Shown here piece after piece: positions 9,158 through 15,971 of a stretch of DNA of 62,369 nucleotides. Positions within the stretch are counted from its first letter, which is position 1. Each line of letters begins with the position of its first letter. This DNA is from Deltaproteobacteria bacterium (GTDB lineage: Bacteria; Desulfobacterota; Binatia; UBA1149; SPBQ01): the NCBI GenBank assembly GCA_029262375.1, contig JAJCZM010000014.1:1-62369 (forward strand), given 5' to 3'. Below the pieces are notes generated by a model. It worked only from the letters and a program-made list of their open reading frames with translations, was not told the origin of the DNA and did no database searches. A program made the position numbers and the translations under genes.

Positions 9158-12100
9158 TTTGAATTCCCCTTGGCCAGCCGCTCAACGTGTAACGGCGCAC
9201 CCATTTCACCAAACAGTTGGCGGGCTCGTGAGAGCGCGGCCGCGGCTTGGGGCGCGTCACCGGTACGCTCGGCGATGCGGCCGCGCAACTCGTAGAGGTG
9301 CGGGACCATCGCACCGTAGCCGATTTCCGCCGCCCGTGATTCGGCACGGTCGAGCAGCTGCTGCGCCGTGGCAATCTCGGCGTCGCCTCCGTGCGCCACA
9401 GCAACGCTAGCGAGCGCGTGCAGCGACAGCACCTCGCCGCCATATGCCTCTCGCTGCTCGGCCAGGTCGAGCGCTCGCTCGGCCGCTGCTTGCGCTTCGC
9501 CGAGCGCTCCGACGTTGCAGTGTACGAGAGCAATGCAACTCAAGATGTTCGGACTCGTGTAACGCAGAACACGCTCCGCTATCGATAGGGCTCGCTCCAG
9601 CGTTTGTAACGCAGCGTCGGCGTCACCTTCGAGTGCCAGCGCGCGTCCGGTCGAATTGAGGGCCATGGCTTCGGAAATCGGACTTTCGATCCGCTCGGCG
9701 ATCTCGAGAGCCTCCCGAGCGGTGGCGCCGGCCCGTGCGGCATCCCCGCGTTCGCACCACACCGTACTCTCCGTTTGGATTAACCACCCCAATGCTTCGA
9801 CCGTGTTGCGTGTTCGTCCTAGATCGATGCCGCGGTGAAGGTGGAGCAGCGCGGTATCGAACTCCCCCGCCAGCGCGTGAGCCCATCCCCGCCAGCCGGC
9901 GATCGTCACAGGAACGTCATACCCGACGAGCGCTGAGGCGCGCTCCTGGTCGTCGTCCGAGCGACGTGCCAGTGCGTCCATCGCCTCGAACATGGCAGGC
10001 ACGACGCCCATCGCGTTGGCAACGAAGAACAGCCGCAGTTCCAAAGCACAGGCCAATGCGCCATCGCCGGCCTCCTCGGCAAGACGCAGCCCCGTCGTGG
10101 ATAGCTCGCGCGCGCGCCGTGCCTGATCCAGCGAGAACGTACATAGGATCGCGAATGCATTGTAGAGCGCAGCGAGCGCGTGTGGGTCGTCGTGGCGCCG
10201 GGCCCAGTCCTCGCCCTCTGCTACCAGTGCGTTTGCCTCGTCCGCGGACAGCCCGACGCGCCAGCCGTATTCGAGGATCATCACACGCGATTGTTGGCCG
10301 AGTTCGCGTACGAGTGCGGGATCGCTGAGCTTGTCCGCAAGTTCCCGCACCCGGGTCCAGTGTCGAAGCGCTTCGCGGGGATGGCCGCCGGCAATCCATG
10401 CGGCAGCGCGACGATGCCAAAGCGCCGCCTGCTCCGCGTCGCCGCCGAGATCCCAATGATGCGCCAACAGCGCGGCGTTCTCATCGGGCTTGTCGGCGTA
10501 CAGTTCTTCGTGAGCGCGGGCCACGGCCAGGTGAACACGGCGACGATGCGGCGCGAGCTGAGAACGCTCGGCTACTTCGTGAGTCAGAGGATGACGAAAG
10601 GCGTATTCGATCTCCGGGTACAACGACTCTTCGTGAATGAATTCCGCAGCGCGCAATGCCGCCAGTGCGGCGTCCACATCGTCGGTTGAAAGCTCGCTGA
10701 CTCGGCGCAACAGTCGGTCGGCAAAGCGCAAGCCGATGGCCGCAGCCGTTTGCAGCAGCGACTTTTCTCGCTCAGGCAGGCGATCGATTCGCGCGGCAAG
10801 GATGCCGTGCACCGTGGGCGGAATCTCGAGCCGATCGAGGCGCTGGTCGAGCCGATAGTCGCCCCGTTCGCCGACGAGCTTGCCGGATTCGGCCAGGGAG
10901 TAAATGATCTCTTCGATGAAAAACGGATTGCCGCCCGTGCGTTCGCGCATGAGCGCGGGCAGGTGGGCTATGGAGCTGTCCGAGCCCAGTAGATCCGTGA
11001 CCAATGCATCGATGGCCGCGTCGCCGAGCGGATGCAACGGCAACTGCTGATACGAGGGCTGCCCCATCCACTCGGCGCTATACTCGGGACGAAAATTCAA
11101 CAGCAACGTCGTGCGTGTTCCCGGCACGATGTCAGCGACCTGAGCCACGAACGCATCACTGCTCTCGTCTATCCAGTGGACATCGTCGAAGAAGAGCACG
11201 GCCGGCTCACGGGCACTGCGCGCTTGTATGAGCCGGCGGGTGAATGCGATCAGCTCACGCTGACGCACCGGCGCGGGCACGTCGGGCGTCGGATTGTCCG
11301 GGTCCGGCACACCCAGGAATTCAAAAGCCAGCGGCAGAAAAGGCTCGAGGTCGCGGTCGAGCAGGAGCATGCGCCCGGTGATCTTCTCGCGCGCAATCTG
11401 ATCGCTGTCGTTTTGAACGATGCCGAAGAAGTCGCGAAACATTTCCAGAATCGGCAGCATCGGCACGACTTTGCCGTGCGACGGACAGTGCGCTTCGTAA
11501 ACGGCGATACCGCGGGCGCGAGCACCTTCGACGAACTCGTTGCAGAGCCGGCTCTTGCCGACCCCGGCGTCGGCGACGACACCGACGACGCCGCCACGAC
11601 CTTCGAGCGATCGAGTGAGGGCGGTCTCCAAGACGGCAAGCTCGTCGGCGCGGCCGACCAAGCGCGAGAAGCCGCGCGCGCGCGAGCGGTCGAGCCGACT
11701 GCGGATCGCGCCGACGCCTTGCAGCTCATACACGGTCAACGGCTCGCTCGCGCCCTTCAGATCGAAGGCGCCGAGATCGCGCAGCTCGAAGTAACCCGCA
11801 ATCAACCGCTGGGTATGTTCGGTCAGATAGGCGCTGTCGGCCGCAGCGAGTTGCTCCATGCGCTGCGCCAGGCCGACGGTATGCCCCTGGGCCGTGTAGT
11901 CCATGCGCAGGTCGCCACCGGACTCGCCGGAGCTGCTGATCGTACCGACGACGACCTCACCGGAATTGATGCCGATACGAACGGAGAAGCTCAAACCAGT
12001 CGTACGCCGCAGTTCATCGGTGTAGCTGCGAAGCGTAGTGCGCAGATGCAGCGCCGCATAGCAGGCGCGCTGGGCATGATCTTCGTGCGCAATCGGCGCA

Positions 12101-12597
12101 CCGAACAACGCCATGATGCCGTCGCCGGTGAACTTGTCCACGAAGCCTTCGAAGCGCTCGACGCCCTCCGACAGGATCGTGAAAAAGCGCTGCATGATCT
12201 CCGAGTAGGCTTCCGCGTCGAGCTGCTCGGCCAGTTCCATCGAGCCCTTGACGTCGGCGAACAGTACCGTGACCTGCTTGCGCTCGCCTTCGAGCGCAGA
12301 CTTCGATTGCAGGATCTTATCGGCGAGATGTTTTGGCGTTACGTGACCGACCGGCGTCGGCGCGGCGGCGTCGCTTTCCCGCGCTGAAGTCACTCCAGCA
12401 AGTGGGGGCGTCGCGGCGGCCCAGACGAGAACCTCGCCATCTAAGACCGCAATCTTCTGTACGTTGACCAACTCATCGGCGAGATCGGCAAGCGTCTCGG
12501 CGTCGAGATCGAATTCTCGCCGCAAGGCGCGCAGCGAAACGCGGCGTTGATTCTCGAGGAACGCACGCGCGCGTTTGATAGTTTCGAGAAAACTCAC
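9154..12597 (-). CDS. Class III adenylyl/guanylyl cyclase - AAA ATPase - TPR regulator
   Basis: This 1147-residue cytoplasmic protein combines three modules. After a short N-terminal helical region, a class III nucleotide cyclase domain spans about 107-290 (ERKQVTVLFADVKGSMELAE, then FVDKFTGDGIMALFGAP with both metal-binding Asp positions present). An AAA_16-type ATPase follows from about 312 (LVGRADEL; Walker A ADAGVGKS near 340; Walker B VLFFDDVHW near 469). The last ~450 residues are Ala/Leu-rich TPR-like repeats. This architecture is common in Actinobacteria, Rhizobiales and Deltaproteobacteria and is thought to be a signalling ATPase/cyclase. I chose GTG 12597 because the longer frame overlaps the vapC remnant and its extra residues look non-coding; the ribosome site is weak (GAAGAAAG). 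Confidence 0.85.
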   Translation of the reverse strand: MSFLETIKRARAFLENQRRVSLRALRREFDLDAETLADLADELVNVQKIAVLDGEVLVWAAATPPLAGVTSARESDAAAPTPVGHVTPKHLADKILQSKSALEGERKQVTVLFADVKGSMELAEQLDAEAYSEIMQRFFTILSEGVERFEGFVDKFTGDGIMALFGAPIAHEDHAQRACYAALHLRTTLRSYTDELRRTTGLSFSVRIGINSGEVVVGTISSSGESGGDLRMDYTAQGHTVGLAQRMEQLAAADSAYLTEHTQRLIAGYFELRDLGAFDLKGASEPLTVYELQGVGAIRSRLDRSRARGFSRLVGRADELAVLETALTRSLEGRGGVVGVVADAGVGKSRLCNEFVEGARARGIAVYEAHCPSHGKVVPMLPILEMFRDFFGIVQNDSDQIAREKITGRMLLLDRDLEPFLPLAFEFLGVPDPDNPTPDVPAPVRQRELIAFTRRLIQARSAREPAVLFFDDVHWIDESSDAFVAQVADIVPGTRTTLLLNFRPEYSAEWMGQPSYQQLPLHPLGDAAIDALVTDLLGSDSSIAHLPALMRERTGGNPFFIEEIIYSLAESGKLVGERGDYRLDQRLDRLEIPPTVHGILAARIDRLPEREKSLLQTAAAIGLRFADRLLRRVSELSTDDVDAALAALRAAEFIHEESLYPEIEYAFRHPLTHEVAERSQLAPHRRRVHLAVARAHEELYADKPDENAALLAHHWDLGGDAEQAALWHRRAAAWIAGGHPREALRHWTRVRELADKLSDPALVRELGQQSRVMILEYGWRVGLSADEANALVAEGEDWARRHDDPHALAALYNAFAILCTFSLDQARRARELSTTGLRLAEEAGDGALACALELRLFFVANAMGVVPAMFEAMDALARRSDDDQERASALVGYDVPVTIAGWRGWAHALAGEFDTALLHLHRGIDLGRTRNTVEALGWLIQTESTVWCERGDAARAGATAREALEIAERIESPISEAMALNSTGRALALEGDADAALQTLERALSIAERVLRYTSPNILSCIALVHCNVGALGEAQAAAERALDLAEQREAYGGEVLSLHALASVAVAHGGDAEIATAQQLLDRAESRAAEIGYGAMVPHLYELRGRIAERTGDAPQAAAALSRARQLFGEMGAPLHVERLAKGNSK

Positions 12598-12706
12598 GCT
12601 TTCTTCAGCCGACTTCTTCGGCCGGGTCGGCTCACCTTGGAAGCGGCCGCCTCGCGGCCTGGCGAAGACTAGACGTGAGAGCGGGGTGACGCGAGCGACG
12701 CGGGGC

Positions 12707-13067
12707 TCAAACCCCCACGACCGGGAACCCCAATGCGCGTGCCGCCTTGGCCTGCTTGAGATCGTAAGTAAGGATCGGCAACGCCGCGCCGCCGGCGCGC
12801 TGGGCGGCAGCCAAGTGCAACGCATCAAGTGTCCGCGTCCCGTGGGTGATGGCAATATCGGCGGCAATCTCGCAGGTCGTCACATCGAGTTCGATGACCG
12901 CAAATCGTCGCCAGTCTTCGCGGAACGCCGCCTCCGTGCGCAGCCGCTCCCGCCCATCGAGCAATCGCCCCAGATTGCGCAGCACTTCGACCCAGGTATG
13001 CCGAGCCGTGAGCCAATGGTCATCGGACATGGCGCGCGGGCGCATCCGGCAGCAACCTGAGCACAGC
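12707..13067 (-). pseudogene. Degraded PIN-domain toxin (VapC type)
   Basis: Residues such as WVEVLRNLGRLLDG, CEIAADIAITHGTRTLDALH and LPILTYDLKQAKAARALGF match the middle and C-terminal acidic motifs of VapC ribonucleases. The N-terminus is broken. The expected DTSAVLRLLL start is present only as AVLRLLPDAPA in another frame (about 13035-13067), and the first catalytic Asp is replaced (ERNVT). At least one frameshift plus loss of the start is therefore needed to explain it. No vapB is seen next to it. The 122-codon open frame from 13075 begins in sequence unrelated to the family. Confidence 0.65.
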
Positions 13068-13131
13068 CGTGACATTGCGCTCGGTGAAGGTCGCGTGCGA
13101 TCTCTTCGTCACAAGCTAATGGAAAAACGGG

Positions 13132-13162
13132 TTTTACTGGCGGAACTACTTAGTTATACTAA
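13132..13162 (+). promoter_or_regulatory. Putative mazEF promoter with overlapping palindromic operator
   Basis: A TTTTAC element (13132-13137) is followed after 17 bases by TATACT (13155-13160). The -10 box lies inside a palindrome TTAGT-TAT-ACTAA (13150-13162), immediately before the ATG at 13167. This placement suits autorepression by the antitoxin, as is usual for type II modules. The transcript would be nearly leaderless. Seen by eye only. Confidence 0.45.
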
Positions 13163-13166
13163 TGGT

Positions 13167-13400
13167 ATGAAGACTGCGATCTCCATCCCCGACGAACTGT
13201 TCATCCAGGCAGACAAGCTCGCGAGCCAGGCCAAAACCTCGCGCAGCGACATCTACGCGCGAGCTATCGCCGAGTACCTTGACCGCCACATGCCGGAGAA
13301 CGTCACCGAGCAGATGAATCGCGCACTTGCTGAGGTCGAACAAGACGACTCCTTCGTCGCCCGCGCGGGGCGCAAGACGCTCGGCCGGTCGCAATGGTAG
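13167..13400 (+). CDS. mazE: MazE-type (ribbon-helix-helix) antitoxin
   Basis: This 77-residue antitoxin has an N-terminal strand and two helices (MKTAISIPDELFIQADKLAS, then SRSDIYARAIAEYLDRHMPE) typical of RHH/CopG-fold antitoxins. Its acidic C-terminal tail (ALAEVEQDDSF) would bind the toxin. The frame is open upstream to 12846, but the promoter palindrome directly before ATG 13167 and the family length fix this start. It overlaps the toxin gene by seven bases (ATGGTAG), so translation is coupled. It likely neutralises the MazF next to it and represses the pair through the palindrome at 13150-13162. Confidence 0.85.
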   Translation: MKTAISIPDELFIQADKLASQAKTSRSDIYARAIAEYLDRHMPENVTEQMNRALAEVEQDDSFVARAGRKTLGRSQW

Positions 13401-13741
13401 CAATCGGTCAGGGAGATGTTTGGTGGGCCGATCTCGCGGAGCCCGCCGGCTCAGAGCCGGGGTATCGGCGGCCCGTGGTCGTCGTCCAGGGCGACGCGCT
13501 CAACCGCAGTCGAATAGCGACAGTCGTGTGCGTGACACTGACGAGTAATCTCAAGTGGACGGATGCGCCTGGCAATGTAGCGCTCTCGGTCCGAGATACC
13601 GGCCTGGATCGGGAGTCGGTTGCCAATGTCTCGCAACTGGCAACCCTCGATAAGTCAGTGCTCGTCGAACGTGCGGGGGCACTGCCAAAACGGAAGATCA
13701 GCGCGGTGCTCGGCGGAATCGATGTCATGCTCGGGCGGTAG
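13394..13741 (+). CDS. mazF: MazF/PemK-type endoribonuclease toxin
   Basis: This 115-residue protein is of full MazF length. It carries the family start QGDVWWADLAEPAGSEPGYR followed by RPVVVVQ (the active-site Arg lies in the GYRRP segment), the strand VVCVTLTSNL, the segment ESVANVSQLATLDKSVL with the conserved Ser/Thr and Asp, and a C-terminal ISAVLGGIDVMLG helix. MazF enzymes cut mRNA at short sequences. The gene overlaps its antitoxin by seven bases. The module looks intact, in contrast with the broken HigBA and VapC nearby. Confidence 0.9.
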   Translation: MVAIGQGDVWWADLAEPAGSEPGYRRPVVVVQGDALNRSRIATVVCVTLTSNLKWTDAPGNVALSVRDTGLDRESVANVSQLATLDKSVLVERAGALPKRKISAVLGGIDVMLGR

Positions 13742-13772
13742 CAGCCCCGCGACGGCCTCGGAGCCTCTCGGA

Positions 13773-14016
13773 CTATTGGTCGTCGTTGAGCGAACTGATC
13801 ACGCCATCGATCAGGCCGACGCATTTCACATCGCCGCCACGCCCGAAGAAGCGGATGCCGGAGCCGGTGTAGTCGGCCGAGAACTGCAGCGAACCCAAGC
13901 GCCAAGGCCCACCTACAGAGAAGACGATCCAGCTGCCGCCGATCGCGCATTCGCTGCCGTCATCGCAATGCTCGCCGTCGTCGCAGGCTTCACCTGGGTC
14001 GACGGCGAGCATTGGC
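13773..14016 (-). pseudogene. Possible C-terminal fragment of a Cys/Asp-rich protein cut by repeat copy C
   Basis: Read leftward from the repeat edge, the frame gives PGEACDDGEHCDDGSECAIG, then WIVFSVGGPWRLGSLQFS and GGDVKCVGLIDGVIS before the stop at 13773. The CDDGxxCDDGxxC spacing resembles the Cys/Asp-rich motifs of secreted deltaproteobacterial proteins. The only in-frame Met lies inside the repeat, so the original 5' part is missing. No family is assigned; it could be chance. Confidence 0.35.
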
Positions 14017-14177
14017 AGGGCACAGCACTGCTGAGCCATCGATACGCCAGGGATACGCCAGGGATACGCAACCGCCCCACCCCACCGGCACGTGCATCAA
14101 GCCGCCGGTTTACGTCACAAATAGTTATCGGCCGTTGTCGCGATCGTTCGCGGTGGGCCTTTGGAACGCATAGCCGC
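14017..14177 (+). repeat. Interspersed repeat, copy C (with an 11-bp tandem insertion)
   Basis: It starts AGGGCACAGC like copies B, D and E, and ends with GGTGGGCCTTTGGAACGC and TAGCCGC like copy A. It holds an internal tandem, GATACGCCAGG twice at 14041-14062 followed by GATACGCAACC, which makes it 22 bases longer than copy D. The small hairpin is CGCGA-TCGT-TCGCG (14139-14152): the stem is the same as in A and D but the loop differs. Confidence 0.85.
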
Positions 14178-14311
14178 CGACTGGAGACGCACGGACTCGG
14201 GCAGGACCGCGCGGCCCTTGAATAACTCGGCGGTGCCCCGAGCGGCCCGACCACACCTCGCAAACTCCATGTCGGATGAGCCAACCGCCGAGTACGGCCC
14301 AACAAGAAGCT

Positions 14312-14331
14312 TGACAGGTCATGACTTGTCA
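14312..14331 (+). promoter_or_regulatory. Palindromic operator of the RHH-Doc module
   Basis: TGACAGGTCATGACTTGTCA is a near-perfect 20-bp palindrome (one mismatched pair) ending 14 bases before the antitoxin ATG. Position and symmetry fit the autoregulatory operator of a type II toxin-antitoxin operon. The binding protein is inferred to be the adjacent RHH antitoxin. Confidence 0.6.
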
Positions 14332-14345
14332 GGCACCCTTCCAGG

Positions 14346-14558
14346 ATGAGCACCATCAAGATCAGTTCCAAAGTCGAGTCCGCAGTTTGGGAGCAACTCA
14401 AAGAGCTGGCGCAGGAGTCGCACCAAAACGTCTCGGGCCTACTTACCGAGGCCATTAGCGACTACGTTCGCCGACGGCGGGTTCGGCCTGTCGTCTTGGA
14501 TCACCTGGCCGACTCGTTGAACGAGAACGACGAGCTGGGAAAACTGCTTGCCAAGTAA
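14346..14558 (+). CDS. Ribbon-helix-helix antitoxin paired with Doc
   Basis: This 70-residue protein has the RHH layout: a strand TIKISSKVE, a helix SAVWEQLKELAQESHQ, a turn NVSG and a second helix LLTEAISDYVRRRR. The C-terminal tail LADSLNENDELGKLLAK should wrap the toxin. It overlaps the Doc gene by 11 bases and is preceded by the palindrome at 14312-14331. Classical Doc is paired with a Phd/YefM-fold antitoxin; this pair uses an RHH/CopG-type partner, a combination seen in other death-on-curing loci. The ribosome site is only a weak CCAGG. Confidence 0.8.
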   Translation: MSTIKISSKVESAVWEQLKELAQESHQNVSGLLTEAISDYVRRRRVRPVVLDHLADSLNENDELGKLLAK

Positions 14559-14934
14559 CTCGGTCCAGTTCCTCAGCGTCGATGAAGTACTAGAAATCCA
14601 CAGCGCTGTGATTCATCGCTTCGGCGGTGCTGATGGGCTGCGCGACAAAGGACTTCTGGAAAGCGCCCTTTATCGACCGCAGTCCGGCTACTACGCGGAC
14701 TTGGTCGAAATGGCAGCGGCCATGTTCGAGTCCCTTATGAACAACCACCCTTTCGTTGATGGCAACAAGCGTGTCGCTTTTTTCTCGACCGATGTCTTTC
14801 TGCGCCTCAATGGCTACAAGATCGTCGTCGATCCCAACACCGCGTACGACTTCCTCATGGGATTGTTCGCCTCCAATACATGCGATCTCGAGCACCTCGC
14901 GCCCTGGATGAGATCGATTACCACAAAATCCTGA
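14548..14934 (+). CDS. doc: Doc (death-on-curing, Fic-fold) toxin
   Basis: This 128-residue Fic/Doc protein starts from TTG 14548. Family features are VDEVLEIHSAVIHRFGG near the N-terminus, GLLESALYRPQSGYY, AAAMFESLMNNHPFVDGNKR with the Fic motif HPFVDGNKR (catalytic His, and Asn-Lys-Arg), and FLMGLFASNTCDLEHLAPWM at the C-terminus. Doc of phage P1 phosphorylates EF-Tu. The DGNKR form is common in chromosomal Doc proteins. An intact pair with the overlapping RHH antitoxin, it sits between repeat copies C and D. Confidence 0.9.
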   Translation: MPSNSVQFLSVDEVLEIHSAVIHRFGGADGLRDKGLLESALYRPQSGYYADLVEMAAAMFESLMNNHPFVDGNKRVAFFSTDVFLRLNGYKIVVDPNTAYDFLMGLFASNTCDLEHLAPWMRSITTKS

Positions 14935-15209
14935 GAAGCACGGCCAACGTTTCGTTTCCGCTGCCGATCGTTCCACCGCTATAGATAGTGCGAGCCGAGT
15001 AGGAGATACGGATCGATCGCACGAAGCGACTCGGAGACCGATTCCCACCGTTCTCCAGCATCGGGCCACTGAGCTTGTGTTGGAAGCTTTCAGTCTGCGC
15101 AAACGAGCACGTACATATATTCAGAAGAGCGGTACGAGGATGACGCGCACAGGACTTGGACTTGTCCAGCGCGGTGTAGCTGCAGGTCGAACATTTGTAA
15201 TGGAATAGT

Positions 15210-15347
15210 AGGGCAAAGCACGACTCAGCCGTCGGTAACCATCACCCCACGCCGCCGACGCGCGCATCCAGCCACCGGTCTACACAACGAATAGTTATCG
15301 GCCATCGTCGCGACAGTTCGCGGTGGGCGTTTGGAACCCCTGGCCGC
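15210..15347 (+). repeat. Interspersed repeat, copy D (near complete, 138 bp)
   Basis: It runs from AGGGCAAAGCACGACTCAGC to GTTTGGAACCCCTGGCCGC and shares all blocks with copies A and C. The small hairpin is CGCGA-CAGT-TCGCG (15309-15322); stem bases are unchanged while the loop differs from A (TAGT) and C (TCGT). The outer stem arms are GGTAACCAT and ATAGTTATCG, still pairing with G-T pairs. Immediately to its right lies a fragment of a MeaB-type gene. Confidence 0.85.
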
Positions 15348-15432
15348 AGGCCGGGCTTCTCGAAATCGCCGACGTGTTCGTCGTCAACAAAGCCGATCGC
15401 GACGGCGCGCTGCGCATGAAGACCGAAATCAT
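15346..15432 (+). pseudogene. Fragment of a MeaB/ArgK-type GTPase gene
   Basis: Directly after repeat copy D the frame reads AGLLEIADVFVVNKADRDGA, a near-perfect match to the G4 (NKAD) region of MeaB/ArgK, the GTPase chaperone of methylmalonyl-CoA mutase (usual form KAGLMEIADVFVVNKADRDGA). About 29 codons are recognisable. Upstream the sequence is repeat, and downstream it is unrelated. A complete gene must lie elsewhere or have been lost. This is a clean marker of a rearrangement at the repeat. Confidence 0.7.
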
Positions 15433-15592
15433 CTCCGGTCCCATCACTCTCGTAAGGTCACAGACAAAAACAACGACACGGTTATTGCGGAAGCCGCTCG
15501 CCGATGATCGTTACGCGTCCGTGTGCGCGCGCGACGATTTACCCTGCTGGGTGGTTGCCGCACCTGAGACATGTGACGTATACCACTCCCCT

Positions 15593-15636
15593 ACAGTCGT
15601 AAGGCGATGGTTCGGTTCAACGCGCCTTATGACTGT
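15593..15636 (+). repeat. Long imperfect inverted repeat (14-bp arms)
   Basis: ACAGTCGTAAGGCG (15593-15606) and CGCCTTATGACTGT (15623-15636) pair over 14 positions with one G-T, around a 16-base loop. CCCCT just outside the left arm can pair with AGGGG just outside the right arm across a three-base bulge. No T-tract follows. It could be a structured leader for the secreted-protein genes starting at 15972 or a relic of a mobile element. The rest of the non-coding stretch 14935-15971 shows nothing else beyond repeat D and the meaB fragment. Confidence 0.6.
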
Positions 15637-15971
15637 AACAGGGGGATACATGCGATTTCTGGAAACGCGGCCCATCACGGGCGCAGTCCGAGTCCAACTT
15701 CGTTCACAGCAAACATCGCGAACCTCGACTGGATTCGCACAACGTCCTCTCTCCTGCGCGGCTCCAGCTCGCGTTGACCGATACGAACGAGAACACGTTC
15801 GACGACAGACCTCCCGCATTCTCCGCCACACGTGCGCCGTCGGCGGATAGACCCACAAACCTCGGCAATCAGGCGGCATGACGCTTCCCGGCCTCGGCTG
15901 GATGCGAGCATGCCTCGGTTTACACGTTGCGTGTCGCGCGAATGTCTCGCGACACAGGGGGAGATCTCACC

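Noticed and set aside
12846..13400. A 184-codon ORF containing the antitoxin MazE
   Set aside because: The extra N-terminal part lies antisense to the vapC remnant and crosses the promoter palindrome; the antitoxin starts at 13167.
14226..14292. CTCGGCGGT / ACCGCCGAG inverted repeat 49 bases apart upstream of the RHH-Doc module
   Set aside because: The arms are short and far apart in GC-rich DNA; the palindrome at 14312-14331 is a better operator.
15323..15850. A 175-codon ORF following repeat copy D
   Set aside because: Only the first ~35 codons (MeaB fragment) look like protein; the rest is low-complexity Arg/Thr text crossing the hairpin region.
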